From an uncultured Flavobacteriaceae bacterium (GTDB lineage: Bacteria > Bacteroidota > Bacteroidia > Flavobacteriales > Flavobacteriaceae): a stretch of DNA of 64,000 bases. The stretch lies in assembly GCA_937136455.1 (NCBI GenBank), contig CAKZOO010000107.1, positions 1-64,000 of the forward strand, given 5' to 3'. This document shows, one piece after another, positions 1 to 7,890 of the stretch. The first letter of the stretch is position 1; the number at the start of each line of letters is the position of its first letter. The notes beneath the pieces were generated by a model. The model was not told the origin of the DNA. It was given only the letters and a program-made list of their open reading frames with translations, and ran no database searches. A program made the translations under genes and the position numbers.

Positions 1-350
<350 letters not shown>

Positions 351-357
351 AACGACT

Positions 358-375
358 GCTCCCCTTCGGGGGAGC
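358..375 (+). other. TTCG-tetraloop hairpin in the 23S-5S spacer
   Basis: A perfect 7-bp stem (GCTCCCC / GGGGAGC) closes a TTCG tetraloop just after the predicted 23S end, and a T-run lies downstream (near 383-389). It is probably an rRNA processing or stabilising hairpin. A terminator role is unlikely because 5S follows. Confidence 0.7.
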
Positions 376-395
376 GTCCAACCTTTTTTAACTAA

Positions 396-415
396 ATGAG
401 TACTAATGAGTACTA
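396..415 (+). repeat. Two-copy 10-bp tandem repeat in the rRNA spacer
   Basis: ATGAGTACTA occurs twice head to tail between 23S and 5S. It also resembles a stretch at the 23S 3' end (GAGTAGTACTAAT, near 321-333), so it may be a slippage product. No function is evident. Confidence 0.6.
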
Positions 416-466
416 CGATTAATAACTCGCTCTTTTGTAAAACAATTTTCAATGTGTTAAGATATT

Positions 467-488
467 GATTAGTTACCAGTAACTAATC
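467..488 (+). other. Hairpin immediately upstream of 5S rRNA
   Basis: GATTAGTTAC, a CA loop, then GTAACTAATC form a perfect 10-bp inverted repeat just before the 5S 5' end. This suits an RNase III-type precursor processing stem. The role is inferred from position only. Confidence 0.6.
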
Positions 489-495
489 GCCGATT

Positions 496-605
496 TAAGG
501 TGATTATTGCGATGAGGCCCACCCTTACCCATATCGAACAAGGAAGTTAAGCTCATCAGCGCCGATGGTACTGCTATACCAAGTGGGAGAGTAGGTCGTC
601 GCCTT
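496..605 (+). rRNA. 5S ribosomal RNA
   Basis: The core GAACAAGGAAGTTAAGC and the GATGGTACTGC loop E region are diagnostic of bacterial 5S rRNA. The terminal helix pairs AAGGTGAT at the 5' end with GTCGCCTT at the 3' end, allowing a G-T wobble, which sets the ends to within a few bases. It lies about 145 nt after 23S in the same transcription unit and is followed by a strong terminator. Confidence 0.95.
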
Positions 606-611
606 TTTTTG

Positions 612-645
612 AAACCCCGTCTATTTATTTAGATGGGGTTTTTTT
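612..645 (+). terminator. Rho-independent terminator of the rRNA operon
   Basis: AAACCCCGTCT and AGATGGGGTTT pair around an ATTTATT loop and are followed by a T-run. It directly follows 5S and ends the rRNA operon. Confidence 0.9.
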
Positions 646-670
646 ATGCAGCAAATTGAAGTTTTTTCTA

Positions 671-1045
671 TTAATCATCAATCTGCAATACAAATTGAAC
701 TTCATACACTTGTGAATGATTACTAATTAGAAAAACTTTTTTATTTTCAAAGTATACAATTAGTGAGTTTAGATTGATATCAGAACTACTTAAATTTTCA
801 AACCTATTATACTTCTTATAGTATGCATTATTGATTTCTTTCTTGTGTTTTCTAATATAATCGCTAAATAAAATTGGGATAATTGAATTTCCGCTTACAG
901 TATTTTTAAGAGTTTTTAAAATGACGTTTTCAGAAGAACCTTTCTTAGATATTATGGAGTCATTAATGATATAAGATTTTTTTTCATTTTTTATACTCAC
1001 GAAATATTTTATATCGAATTTAAAATATAGAGTATAATTGATCAC
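671..1045 (-). pseudogene. Small hypothetical protein, probably decayed at its 5' end
   Basis: An open frame of 124 codons begins with GTG; no known domain is recognised. Just upstream in the same frame the translation reads ..LFSW, a TAA stop (1064-1066), then SQDNNK leading straight into the frame. That pattern looks like a former secretion signal, a lost junction and the start of a mature protein. The TLYFKFD opening also resembles DTLYFDLD in the neighbour at 1212-1616, so the two may be paralogues. I therefore favour a former secreted protein whose export signal has been broken. A cytoplasmic protein starting at the GTG cannot be excluded. Confidence 0.45.
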
Positions 1046-1211
1046 TTTATTATTATCCTGGCTTTACCATGAAAATAAATAATTACAAATATTAAGAATA
1101 AGTAGTTGATTTAAGAGTTTTGAACAAATATTTTTATTATTGATCTTGAAATAGATGTTACATATAATTGAGCCATTGCTAGATGTTGTAAGATGTTGTT
1201 CTCAATAATTA

Positions 1212-1616
1212 TTATTCTAAGGAGTATGAGTCAATTGAAACTTTGTAAAAAAGTGAATTTTTACTATCTACTAATATGATTACTTTGTTTTTATGGATTT
1301 TATAGAATAGACTAATATTGAATTTAGATTCTAATTTTGATTTGGTTAGATACTTTCCAGATCTTGTCCTAATATAATTTTTAAAATTGAGTAAAGATTT
1401 ATTGTTTGTTGCATTATAAGTATTATCAATTCTAAAAACAAATGCACCTTTATAAGGCATAAGTGTATCTAACGGTTCGAAGAATCTAAAATCGTTATTA
1501 AATGACCTATATTTTAAATATGTATTGTCTAGGTCAAAATATAGAGTGTCTTTTGTTGATTGAGCTGAAATTAAATCAAATATTAGGAGTGTTAAAATTA
1601 AAATAGATGTTTTCAT
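1212..1616 (-). CDS. Small secreted hypothetical protein
   Basis: This is 134 aa with a clear N-terminal signal peptide (about residues 1-18: a Lys, a hydrophobic stretch, then SAQS as a likely cleavage region). The mature part is rich in aromatic and polar residues, with DTLYFDLDNTYLKYR near its start. No family with known function is recognised. It begins 3 nt after the stop of the broken lipoprotein gene on the same strand, so the two were probably co-transcribed. It is likely exported to the periplasm or cell surface. Confidence 0.6.
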   Translation of the reverse strand: MKTSILILTLLIFDLISAQSTKDTLYFDLDNTYLKYRSFNNDFRFFEPLDTLMPYKGAFVFRIDNTYNATNNKSLLNFKNYIRTRSGKYLTKSKLESKFNISLFYKIHKNKVIILVDSKNSLFYKVSIDSYSLE

Positions 1617-1619
1617 AAT

Positions 1620-1962
1620 TTAATCAGTTTTGCAAATAATATCATTATCTAAATTATTTGAATATTCTCTGTATATTTCATCATATGTTGCAACAACTTG
1701 ATCAGGATTGATCCAATAGGAAGATGCTTCTTCTTTGGACCATTTTAATACTTTAGTTGTATCGTATTTTTCAATTCTTTTTACGATTTGAGGCAGGTTA
1801 TTAGCATTACTAATCAGAAGATTGTAGTTTCCCTTTTCGGTTATAGTAATAATTTCAAAGTCATTAGCGTTGTCATTAAAAAATTCAGAATCTTTCTCAC
1901 GACATGATTGTAAGGGCAAGAAATAGAAAGGAGAAACCAATTTTGATGATGGAAGATTTCAT
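1620..1962 (-). pseudogene. Small lipoprotein gene with a frameshift in its signal peptide
   Basis: Starting with ATG at 1962, the sequence reads MKSSIIKIGFSFLFLALTIM and S and then meets TGA at 1897-1899. This is a textbook lipoprotein leader that stops exactly where the lipobox Cys should appear. In the neighbouring frame the sequence continues as CREKDSEFFNDNAND.. for about 94 residues to a stop at 1620. A change of one or two bases near 1900-1905 would restore leader plus Cys plus mature protein. It is either a recent pseudogene or a sequencing error. No domain is recognised in the mature part. Confidence 0.65.
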
Positions 1963-2088
1963 GATAGAATAGTTGTTTTCTATCAAGTTATGAGCTTTTA
2001 TTGTTTGTTGTTAGATTATTCGATGAACTGCATATAATTATAAGTGAATGTAGAATATGAGATTAGAATCCAAAATAATTATAATAAT

Positions 2089-2121
2089 ATTGGAATTAAA
2101 TCCAATAAATTAATATATTTG
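2089..2121 (+). promoter_or_regulatory. Promoter and inverted repeat before the first DUF4143-type gene
   Basis: A perfect inverted repeat ATTGGA-attaaa-TCCAAT (2089-2106) contains the -33 TTG. After 21 bp comes a perfect Bacteroidota -7 box TATATTTG (2114-2121), only 6 nt before the ATG at 2128. Transcripts would have little or no leader. The repeat is placed to act as an operator. Confidence 0.6.
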
Positions 2122-2127
2122 TATAAT

Positions 2128-3255
2128 ATGTTGATTATTAGAAAAATACATGCGGATATATTAAATCATTTTCATAAGGGAAAGGCCATTTTGATTGAAG
2201 GTCCTAGGCAAGTTGGAAAATCTACTCTAATTATAAGTATATTAGAAGGTAAAGAATTTATTCATTTAGATGGAGATGATATTAATGACAGATTAATTCT
2301 AGAAAGAATTAATACTCGTGAATTAAGAAAACTAATTGGCTCAAAAAAGATTGTTTTTATAGATGAAATTCAACGAATTCAAAACATAGGCTTAACAATC
2401 AAAATAATAGTCGATCAACTAAAAGACATACAAGTTATAGCTTCCGGTTCTTCTGCATATGAGTTGAACTCTATAACCCAGGAATCATTAACTGGTCGGA
2501 AATGGGAGTATAAATTATTGCCAATATCTTGGGGGGAATATGAAAATTATGTTGGTTATAGAGACAGTCTTAGTCTGCTCGATCACCGAGTTGTTCATGG
2601 GATGTATCCGGAAGTCATTACCTCAACAAATCAAGAAATAGATCGACTGTATTTTTTAAAGAATAGTTTTTTATACAAAGATATTTTAGCTTTTGAAGGA
2701 GTAAAGAAACCTGATAAATTAGAACTTTTAGTTAGAGCTTTAGCATATCAAATAGGGTCTGAAGTAAATTACAATGAATTGTCAAATTCAATAGGTATCG
2801 ATTATAAAAGTGTTGAAAAATACATTGATTTACTCGAAAAGTCTTATGTGGTATTTAGGTTGCCAAGTTTTAAAATGAATCTTAGAAATGAGTTGAAAAA
2901 ATCAAGAAAAATATATTTCTATGATAATGGTATTAGAAATGCAATCATAGGTGATTTTTCTGTTTTATCTAGCAGGCAAGATCGTGGTGCATTATGGGAG
3001 AATTTTTTAGTGAGTGAGCGTATTAAAAAAATTGAATACGATATGACATTCGCTCGATCATATTTTTGGAGAACTACTCAAAAACAAGAAATAGATTATG
3101 TTGAACATTCTGTGATGAATGAATTGAGTGCTTATGAATTTAAATACAATCCAAAATCAAAAGCTAAAATCACTAAGGTTTTTGAAAATGCTTACAATGT
3201 AAAACCAAAAGTTATCACTAAAGATAATTTTAGGGAATTTCTAATGGATGAGTAA
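2128..3255 (+). CDS. ATP-binding protein, AAA_14/DUF4143 type
   Basis: The product is 375 aa. It opens with a Walker A motif (GPRQVGKST) near residue 25, followed by a Walker B-like FIDEIQRI and a sensor-like ASGSSAYEL. The middle carries a winged-helix-like region, and the C-terminal DUF4143 part includes FYDNGIRNAI and EIDYVE, reminiscent of a PD-(D/E)XK-type fold. The family is widespread in Bacteroidota; its function is unknown. An upstream in-frame ATG exists at 2044, but 2128 is preferred because the promoter box at 2114-2121 would lie inside the longer reading frame. The 3' end overlaps the convergent permease gene by 15 nt. A second member lies at 7891-9048. Confidence 0.85.
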   Translation: MLIIRKIHADILNHFHKGKAILIEGPRQVGKSTLIISILEGKEFIHLDGDDINDRLILERINTRELRKLIGSKKIVFIDEIQRIQNIGLTIKIIVDQLKDIQVIASGSSAYELNSITQESLTGRKWEYKLLPISWGEYENYVGYRDSLSLLDHRVVHGMYPEVITSTNQEIDRLYFLKNSFLYKDILAFEGVKKPDKLELLVRALAYQIGSEVNYNELSNSIGIDYKSVEKYIDLLEKSYVVFRLPSFKMNLRNELKKSRKIYFYDNGIRNAIIGDFSVLSSRQDRGALWENFLVSERIKKIEYDMTFARSYFWRTTQKQEIDYVEHSVMNELSAYEFKYNPKSKAKITKVFENAYNVKPKVITKDNFREFLMDE

Positions 3256-4557
3256 ATAAATCAGTATTACAAATGCAAGCGATACAATTCCTTGAAATAA
3301 GGTTCCAAGACTATAACTTCTAAGCGCTGTTTTTACATCCATATCTGAAAATTGACTCACCACCCAGAAATAGGAATCATTGATGTGTGAAATAGTCATT
3401 GCACCTGAACCTATAGCAAGAACTGCAAATACTTTTCCGATTTCTGAATCCAAACCAAATGCAGTAAGAAGTGGTGCTACAAAAGCTGATGTAGTGACAA
3501 TCGCTACTGTTGATGATCCTTGAGCTGATTTTAAAATCGCTGCAAAAACAAAAGCAATGAGTAAACCTCCAATACCAGATTCAGATTGAAAGTTAAGTAA
3601 GCTAGCAATATCTAATTCTTTTAGGATAGTTCCAAAGGCACCACCCGCTCCTGTAATTAAGATGATAATTCCTGCATCTTTAAGGGCTTCAATACTCCAC
3701 TGAAATTGATCCTTAGACTTATTGATGCTTTGCAGGTATGCAACGATTAGACCTATAAATAATGCAATGATAGGGTTCCCAATAGCATTGATTAAATTAA
3801 AAAGACCTTCTTCTCCTAAGGGATGTGTTGGGTATACTGCAACAGATTGCAAACCAATAAGAACAATGGGTAAGAGTATAGGAATAAATACGCCAAGACT
3901 TAGTTTTAAATCTTGTTCTTCAATGACTTCGGTCTCTTTTTGTTCTTTAAAAGTTTTCTTAGTACTCCATTTTTTAGCCCATAGATACCCAGCAAGTGAA
4001 GCGATAAATCCAATAATGAGTCCCCAAATTAGAAGGAGTCCAAGGTTAGCTCCAACGAGTGCTGCTGCTGCTAAGGGTCCTGGAGTAGGTGGTACAAAGA
4101 CATGTGCAGCATAAAGCCCAGTTGCTAAAGCTACTGCAAATACTCCCAGTGATATCTTTGTTTTCTTGGAGAGTGTTTTATTGATGGATGAGAGAATCAC
4201 AAACGCAGAGTCACAAAACACCGGAATAGAAACAATGAATCCAGTAAGGTTCATCGCTAGTACCGATCGTTGAACTCCAAACCATTTTAAAAGATAAGCC
4301 ACAATGACTTCTGTGCCTTTGGTCTTTTCTAAAAAGCTTCCAATGAGGGCTCCAAGAGCGATGATAAATCCAATTTTAGAAAGGGTTCCTCCAAAACCTT
4401 TAGAGAGTAAGTCAATTAATTGGTCTATTGGAATTCCAGCTGCAATCCCTACAAATAAAGCTGCCGTAAATAAGGACAAGAAGGGATGTACTTTAGCTTT
4501 AATAGTTGCTAAAACAATAAATACTATTGAGGCAATTACTAATAGGATACTGCTCAT
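3241..4557 (-). CDS. Gluconate/glycerate permease, GntP family
   Basis: This 438-aa, very hydrophobic protein has about a dozen predicted membrane helices and the GntP family signatures FVPPTPGPLAAAALVGA (mid-N-terminal half) and GSGAMTISHINDSYFW near the C-terminus. GntP proteins import sugar acids with protons. It overlaps the upstream glycerate kinase by 4 nt (ATGA type), so the two are translated from one message. That pairing suggests glycerate or another short sugar acid as substrate rather than gluconate itself, but substrate cannot be read from sequence. Its 3' end overlaps the convergent DUF4143-type gene by 15 nt. Confidence 0.92.
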   Translation of the reverse strand: MSSILLVIASIVFIVLATIKAKVHPFLSLFTAALFVGIAAGIPIDQLIDLLSKGFGGTLSKIGFIIALGALIGSFLEKTKGTEVIVAYLLKWFGVQRSVLAMNLTGFIVSIPVFCDSAFVILSSINKTLSKKTKISLGVFAVALATGLYAAHVFVPPTPGPLAAAALVGANLGLLLIWGLIIGFIASLAGYLWAKKWSTKKTFKEQKETEVIEEQDLKLSLGVFIPILLPIVLIGLQSVAVYPTHPLGEEGLFNLINAIGNPIIALFIGLIVAYLQSINKSKDQFQWSIEALKDAGIIILITGAGGAFGTILKELDIASLLNFQSESGIGGLLIAFVFAAILKSAQGSSTVAIVTTSAFVAPLLTAFGLDSEIGKVFAVLAIGSGAMTISHINDSYFWVVSQFSDMDVKTALRSYSLGTLFQGIVSLAFVILIYLLIH

Positions 4558-5672
4558 AATTTTGATTTTAAATAATTGTGAATTTCTTCTTCAATAAGAG
4601 TTTTTGTGTTGGATAAACAGTAGTCTAAACTTCGACCCTTACTTTTGAGTTCGATAATGCTATCTATAGGATAATTTTCTAAATGTTTTGGTTCTACACT
4701 TGAAACTCCACAGACAATTAAACTCGGTACCTCATAAGTTTTAGCAAGTTTTAAAATACCTTCGATGAGTTTACCATAGAGGGATTGCTCATCAAAATGA
4801 CCTTCACCTGTAATGATATAGTCGATGTTTTCGTTGGAAATGAGTTGCTCTAATTGAGCTCGATCCTTTAAGAATTCGAATCCAGGAATAAACGCAGCGT
4901 TTAAAAAGGCTTTTAGTCCATAGGCGGCTGCTCCTGCTGCTCCTGTTCCAGGAGTAGAAGCTTCATCAATTCCAAAATCTCTTTTAATCAGCTTGGAGAG
5001 TTGTTCCAAACTTTGATCGAGTTTTTTTACCTGAGCAGGAGTTGCTCCCTTTTGAGGAGCGTATACTGCTGCAGCACCTTTGGGTCCATATAGAGGATTA
5101 TCTACATCATTCACGATGTAGAATTTGGTATTGGGATATGCTTTAGGAATGATCTTTTGGATTTGATCTAAATTTGCTGAGTTTGGAATGAGCTCCTTGT
5201 TGTTTTGATCGTAAAATTTAAATCCAATCGCGTATAGAATTCCCATTCCTGCATCGTTTGTTGCAGAACCTCCAAGTCCCATATAAATAGTGGTTGCTCC
5301 TTTGTCTAAAGCGTCTTTAAGCTGTATTCCCACTCCAATTGTAGAACTGTCTAGGATTCGAAGTGTTCTATTGTTCAAATGTGCGATACCAGCGGTATTT
5401 GCTAATTCGATATAGGCTGTCTTGGATTTCTTATCCCATAAATAACAGGAATCGCTCGGCTCTAAATATGCATTTTTTGAGGGGATATTAATTGTTTGTA
5501 GCTGCTTAAATTGAGCAATACTGCTTAAAAACCCATCGCCGCCATCAGATGCTATAATTTTGTGAAAGTGAGCAGCTCTATCTACTTTTTGAATCCCTCT
5601 AATTAGAGATTCAATCACCTCTTCTGCTGTTGCAGAACCTTTGAATTTGTCTGGTATGAGTAGGTAGTTCAT
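4554..5672 (-). CDS. Glycerate kinase (GlxK/GarK family)
   Basis: The product is 372 aa when started at ATG 5672, which gives the usual family N-terminus MNYLLIPDKFKGS; five extra codons upstream are possible. Signatures are IASDGGDGFL, GLGGSATNDAGMGIL in the middle and GEGHFDEQSLYGK toward the C-terminus. Members of this family phosphorylate D-glycerate with ATP, feeding lower glycolysis, usually as 2-phosphoglycerate. The gene is the first of a two-gene unit with the GntP permease. A degenerate -7 box (TATTTTTC) lies 4 nt before the ATG. Confidence 0.93.
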   Translation of the reverse strand: MNYLLIPDKFKGSATAEEVIESLIRGIQKVDRAAHFHKIIASDGGDGFLSSIAQFKQLQTINIPSKNAYLEPSDSCYLWDKKSKTAYIELANTAGIAHLNNRTLRILDSSTIGVGIQLKDALDKGATTIYMGLGGSATNDAGMGILYAIGFKFYDQNNKELIPNSANLDQIQKIIPKAYPNTKFYIVNDVDNPLYGPKGAAAVYAPQKGATPAQVKKLDQSLEQLSKLIKRDFGIDEASTPGTGAAGAAAYGLKAFLNAAFIPGFEFLKDRAQLEQLISNENIDYIITGEGHFDEQSLYGKLIEGILKLAKTYEVPSLIVCGVSSVEPKHLENYPIDSIIELKSKGRSLDYCLSNTKTLIEEEIHNYLKSKL

Positions 5673-5769
5673 AAGTGAAAAATACATAAATATTTAAACA
5701 AAAGTTAATTAAAAGGCCTCCTTGATAAATCTTATTACCTTTATAGCTTTATTAGATACCCTTTATTAA

Positions 5770-7761
5770 ATGAAAAAAATACTTTTTCTGCTGACGCTTT
5801 TAATCAGTCATTTTGGATTTTCACAACTATTAGATCCTGTTGAGTGGACTACAAAAGTTGAACAAATCAATGAGTCAGAGTACCAGCTTACCATGGAGGC
5901 CTTTATTGAGCCTGGTTGGCATTTATACGCACAAGAAATACCTGAGGGAGGACCAATTCCAACAGAGTTTATACTCGAGGGGGAGGGAAGTTCTTTTGAA
6001 CTTGTTGGAGCTGCGACTGAAGATGAAGGTCACGTAGAATTTGATCCCATCTTTGAAATGAACATCAAGTACTTTGCAGACTATGCAAAGTTTACCCAGC
6101 GTATTAAGTTTAATGGGGATGTATCGTCTATTGAGGGATATGTCACCTATATGGTTTGTGACGATAGTCGTTGTTTACCTCCAACTGATAAGGATCTCTC
6201 ATTTGATTTAGGGGTAAAAGCTGATCAGAATATCCAAACCGAGGAATCAACGGAAAATGTTATTCCTTTGTATAAAAGAGGTTTTGAAGATGAAATACCT
6301 CTAATGCTGAGTGATGAGTACGAAGAAGAATCATTTGTAGGAGATGTGGATTGGTGGTCTCTATTTATACTGGCATTCTTATTTGGATTTACGGCGCTGT
6401 TAACACCTTGTGTGTTTCCAATGATACCGCTTACAGTTAGTTTCTTTACCAAACAATCGAAGACACGTTCCGCTGGGATAACCAATGCCATCATCTTTGG
6501 AGTATCCATAGTTGTTATCTATGTACTATTAGGTACCGTTGTGACAGCCATCTTTGGAGCTGGAGCACTTAATGCCTTATCGACCAATGTTTGGTTTAAT
6601 TTAGCATTCTTTGTGTTACTAGTGGTGTTTGCAATATCCTTCCTAGGTGCATTTGAAATCACCCTTCCTTCCTCTTGGGGAAATAAAGCTGATGAAAAGG
6701 CTAACAAAGGAGGTCTCGCAGGGATTTTCTTTATGGCACTTGCTCTTGCAATTGTATCCTTTTCATGTACAGGACCTATAGTAGGAACCATATTAGTACA
6801 AGCAGCTTCTGGAGGTAATCAATTAGGTCCAGTTGTTGGAATGTTGGGATTCTCATTAGCGATTGCATTGCCATTTACTTTATTTGCAGCTTTTCCGGGT
6901 TGGATGAATTCACTTCCAAAATCAGGAGGCTGGCTCAATACAGTGAAGGTGGTACTAGGATTCTTAGAATTGGCTTTTGCCTTTAAATTCTTATCAAATG
7001 CTGATTTAGTATTGCAGTTACATCTTTTTGAACGTGAAGTCTTCTTGGCGATCTGGATTGCAGTATTTGGGGCATTGAGTTTGTATCTCTTTGGAAAATT
7101 ACAGTTGCCACACGATAGTGATGTGAAACAAATATCAGTTGGACGTTTACTATTAGCATTGCTGTCATTGAGTTTTACGATCTATATGATTCCAGGATTG
7201 TGGGGAGCACCATTGAAGCTTATATCAGCTTTTCCACCACCACAACATTACAGTGAGTCTCCTTATGGAGTTGGAAATGCTCAGGGAGGTGGAATTTCTT
7301 CTTCTGAGGTATTACCTGTCGGTGCTCATTTAATGGCTCCACACAATATTGTTGCCTTTAATGATTACGATTTAGGACTCGCTTATGCAAAGTCAGTAGG
7401 GAAGCCGGTGATGTTAGATTTTACAGGTCATGCCTGTGTCAATTGCCGCAAAATGGAACAAAATGTATGGGTGGATGAACGTGTATTAAGTGTTCTTAAA
7501 AACGATCTAGTGCTCATTTCTCTTTATGTCGATGATAAAAGAGATCTTCCAAATCCACTTCCTTCAAAACTTCGTGAAGGAAAACAGCTTAGAACTATCG
7601 GTCAAAAGTGGGCAGAGTTTCAGGCAGTTCGCTTTAAGGCAAACTCACAGCCTTTCTATGTGCTCCTAGACAGTAATGGAAAACAATTAGGAAAGCCTGT
7701 AGCTTATACTCCTGATGCTGATGTGTATTATCAGTGGTTGCAATCGGGGATTAACAATTAA
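5770..7761 (+). CDS. dsbD: Thiol:disulfide interchange protein DsbD
   Basis: This 663-aa protein passes electrons from cytoplasmic thioredoxin across the inner membrane to periplasmic reductases. Residues 1-19 are a signal peptide. The N-terminal periplasmic domain contains Cys130 and Cys135 (VCDDSRC). The membrane domain has the expected redox cysteines Cys214 (LTPCVFPMIP) and Cys333 (FSCTGP). The C-terminal thioredoxin-like domain carries Cys556-V-N-Cys559. All six catalytic cysteines of the family are therefore present. It stands alone, with no cognate reductase adjacent. Confidence 0.95.
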   Translation: MKKILFLLTLLISHFGFSQLLDPVEWTTKVEQINESEYQLTMEAFIEPGWHLYAQEIPEGGPIPTEFILEGEGSSFELVGAATEDEGHVEFDPIFEMNIKYFADYAKFTQRIKFNGDVSSIEGYVTYMVCDDSRCLPPTDKDLSFDLGVKADQNIQTEESTENVIPLYKRGFEDEIPLMLSDEYEEESFVGDVDWWSLFILAFLFGFTALLTPCVFPMIPLTVSFFTKQSKTRSAGITNAIIFGVSIVVIYVLLGTVVTAIFGAGALNALSTNVWFNLAFFVLLVVFAISFLGAFEITLPSSWGNKADEKANKGGLAGIFFMALALAIVSFSCTGPIVGTILVQAASGGNQLGPVVGMLGFSLAIALPFTLFAAFPGWMNSLPKSGGWLNTVKVVLGFLELAFAFKFLSNADLVLQLHLFEREVFLAIWIAVFGALSLYLFGKLQLPHDSDVKQISVGRLLLALLSLSFTIYMIPGLWGAPLKLISAFPPPQHYSESPYGVGNAQGGGISSSEVLPVGAHLMAPHNIVAFNDYDLGLAYAKSVGKPVMLDFTGHACVNCRKMEQNVWVDERVLSVLKNDLVLISLYVDDKRDLPNPLPSKLREGKQLRTIGQKWAEFQAVRFKANSQPFYVLLDSNGKQLGKPVAYTPDADVYYQWLQSGINN

Positions 7762-7845
7762 TTGCAGTTTATTGTGCATAGATTGTAAGTATGCACAAAA
7801 AGTTCAATCAATCAGTGTATAAATGCTGTTTGAATGTGAAAAATG

Positions 7846-7886
7846 GTACAATATTGGAATTCAATTCCGAAATTGTACTATATTTG
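7846..7886 (+). promoter_or_regulatory. Promoter with long palindromic operator before the second DUF4143-type gene
   Basis: A 33-bp near-perfect palindrome (7846-7878) has arms GTACAATATTGGAATT and AATTCCGAAATTGTAC, matching at 14 of 16 positions. It includes the -33 TTG and abuts a perfect -7 box TATATTTG (7879-7886), 4 nt before the ATG at 7891. The 9-mer ATTGGAATT is shared with the site at 2089-2097, and it sits 25-26 bp upstream of the -7 box in both. This is most simply a repressor site on a leaderless promoter. Confidence 0.65.
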
Positions 7887-7890
7887 TATT

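Noticed and set aside
396..415. CRISPR-like repeat
   Set aside because: Only two 10-bp units with no spacers, inside an rRNA spacer; no cas genes in the window.
3722..4114. Plus-strand open frame inside the gntP-like permease gene, and similar long antisense frames within gltB, dsbD, pdhC and nhaD
   Set aside because: They mirror strongly conserved genes on the other strand and their translations have no domain or composition typical of proteins.
5679..5697. 17-mer AAAAATACATAAATATT shared by the glycerate kinase and pdhA upstream regions
   Set aside because: It is A/T-only apart from one C and a match of this length is expected by chance in a 64-kb low-GC window.
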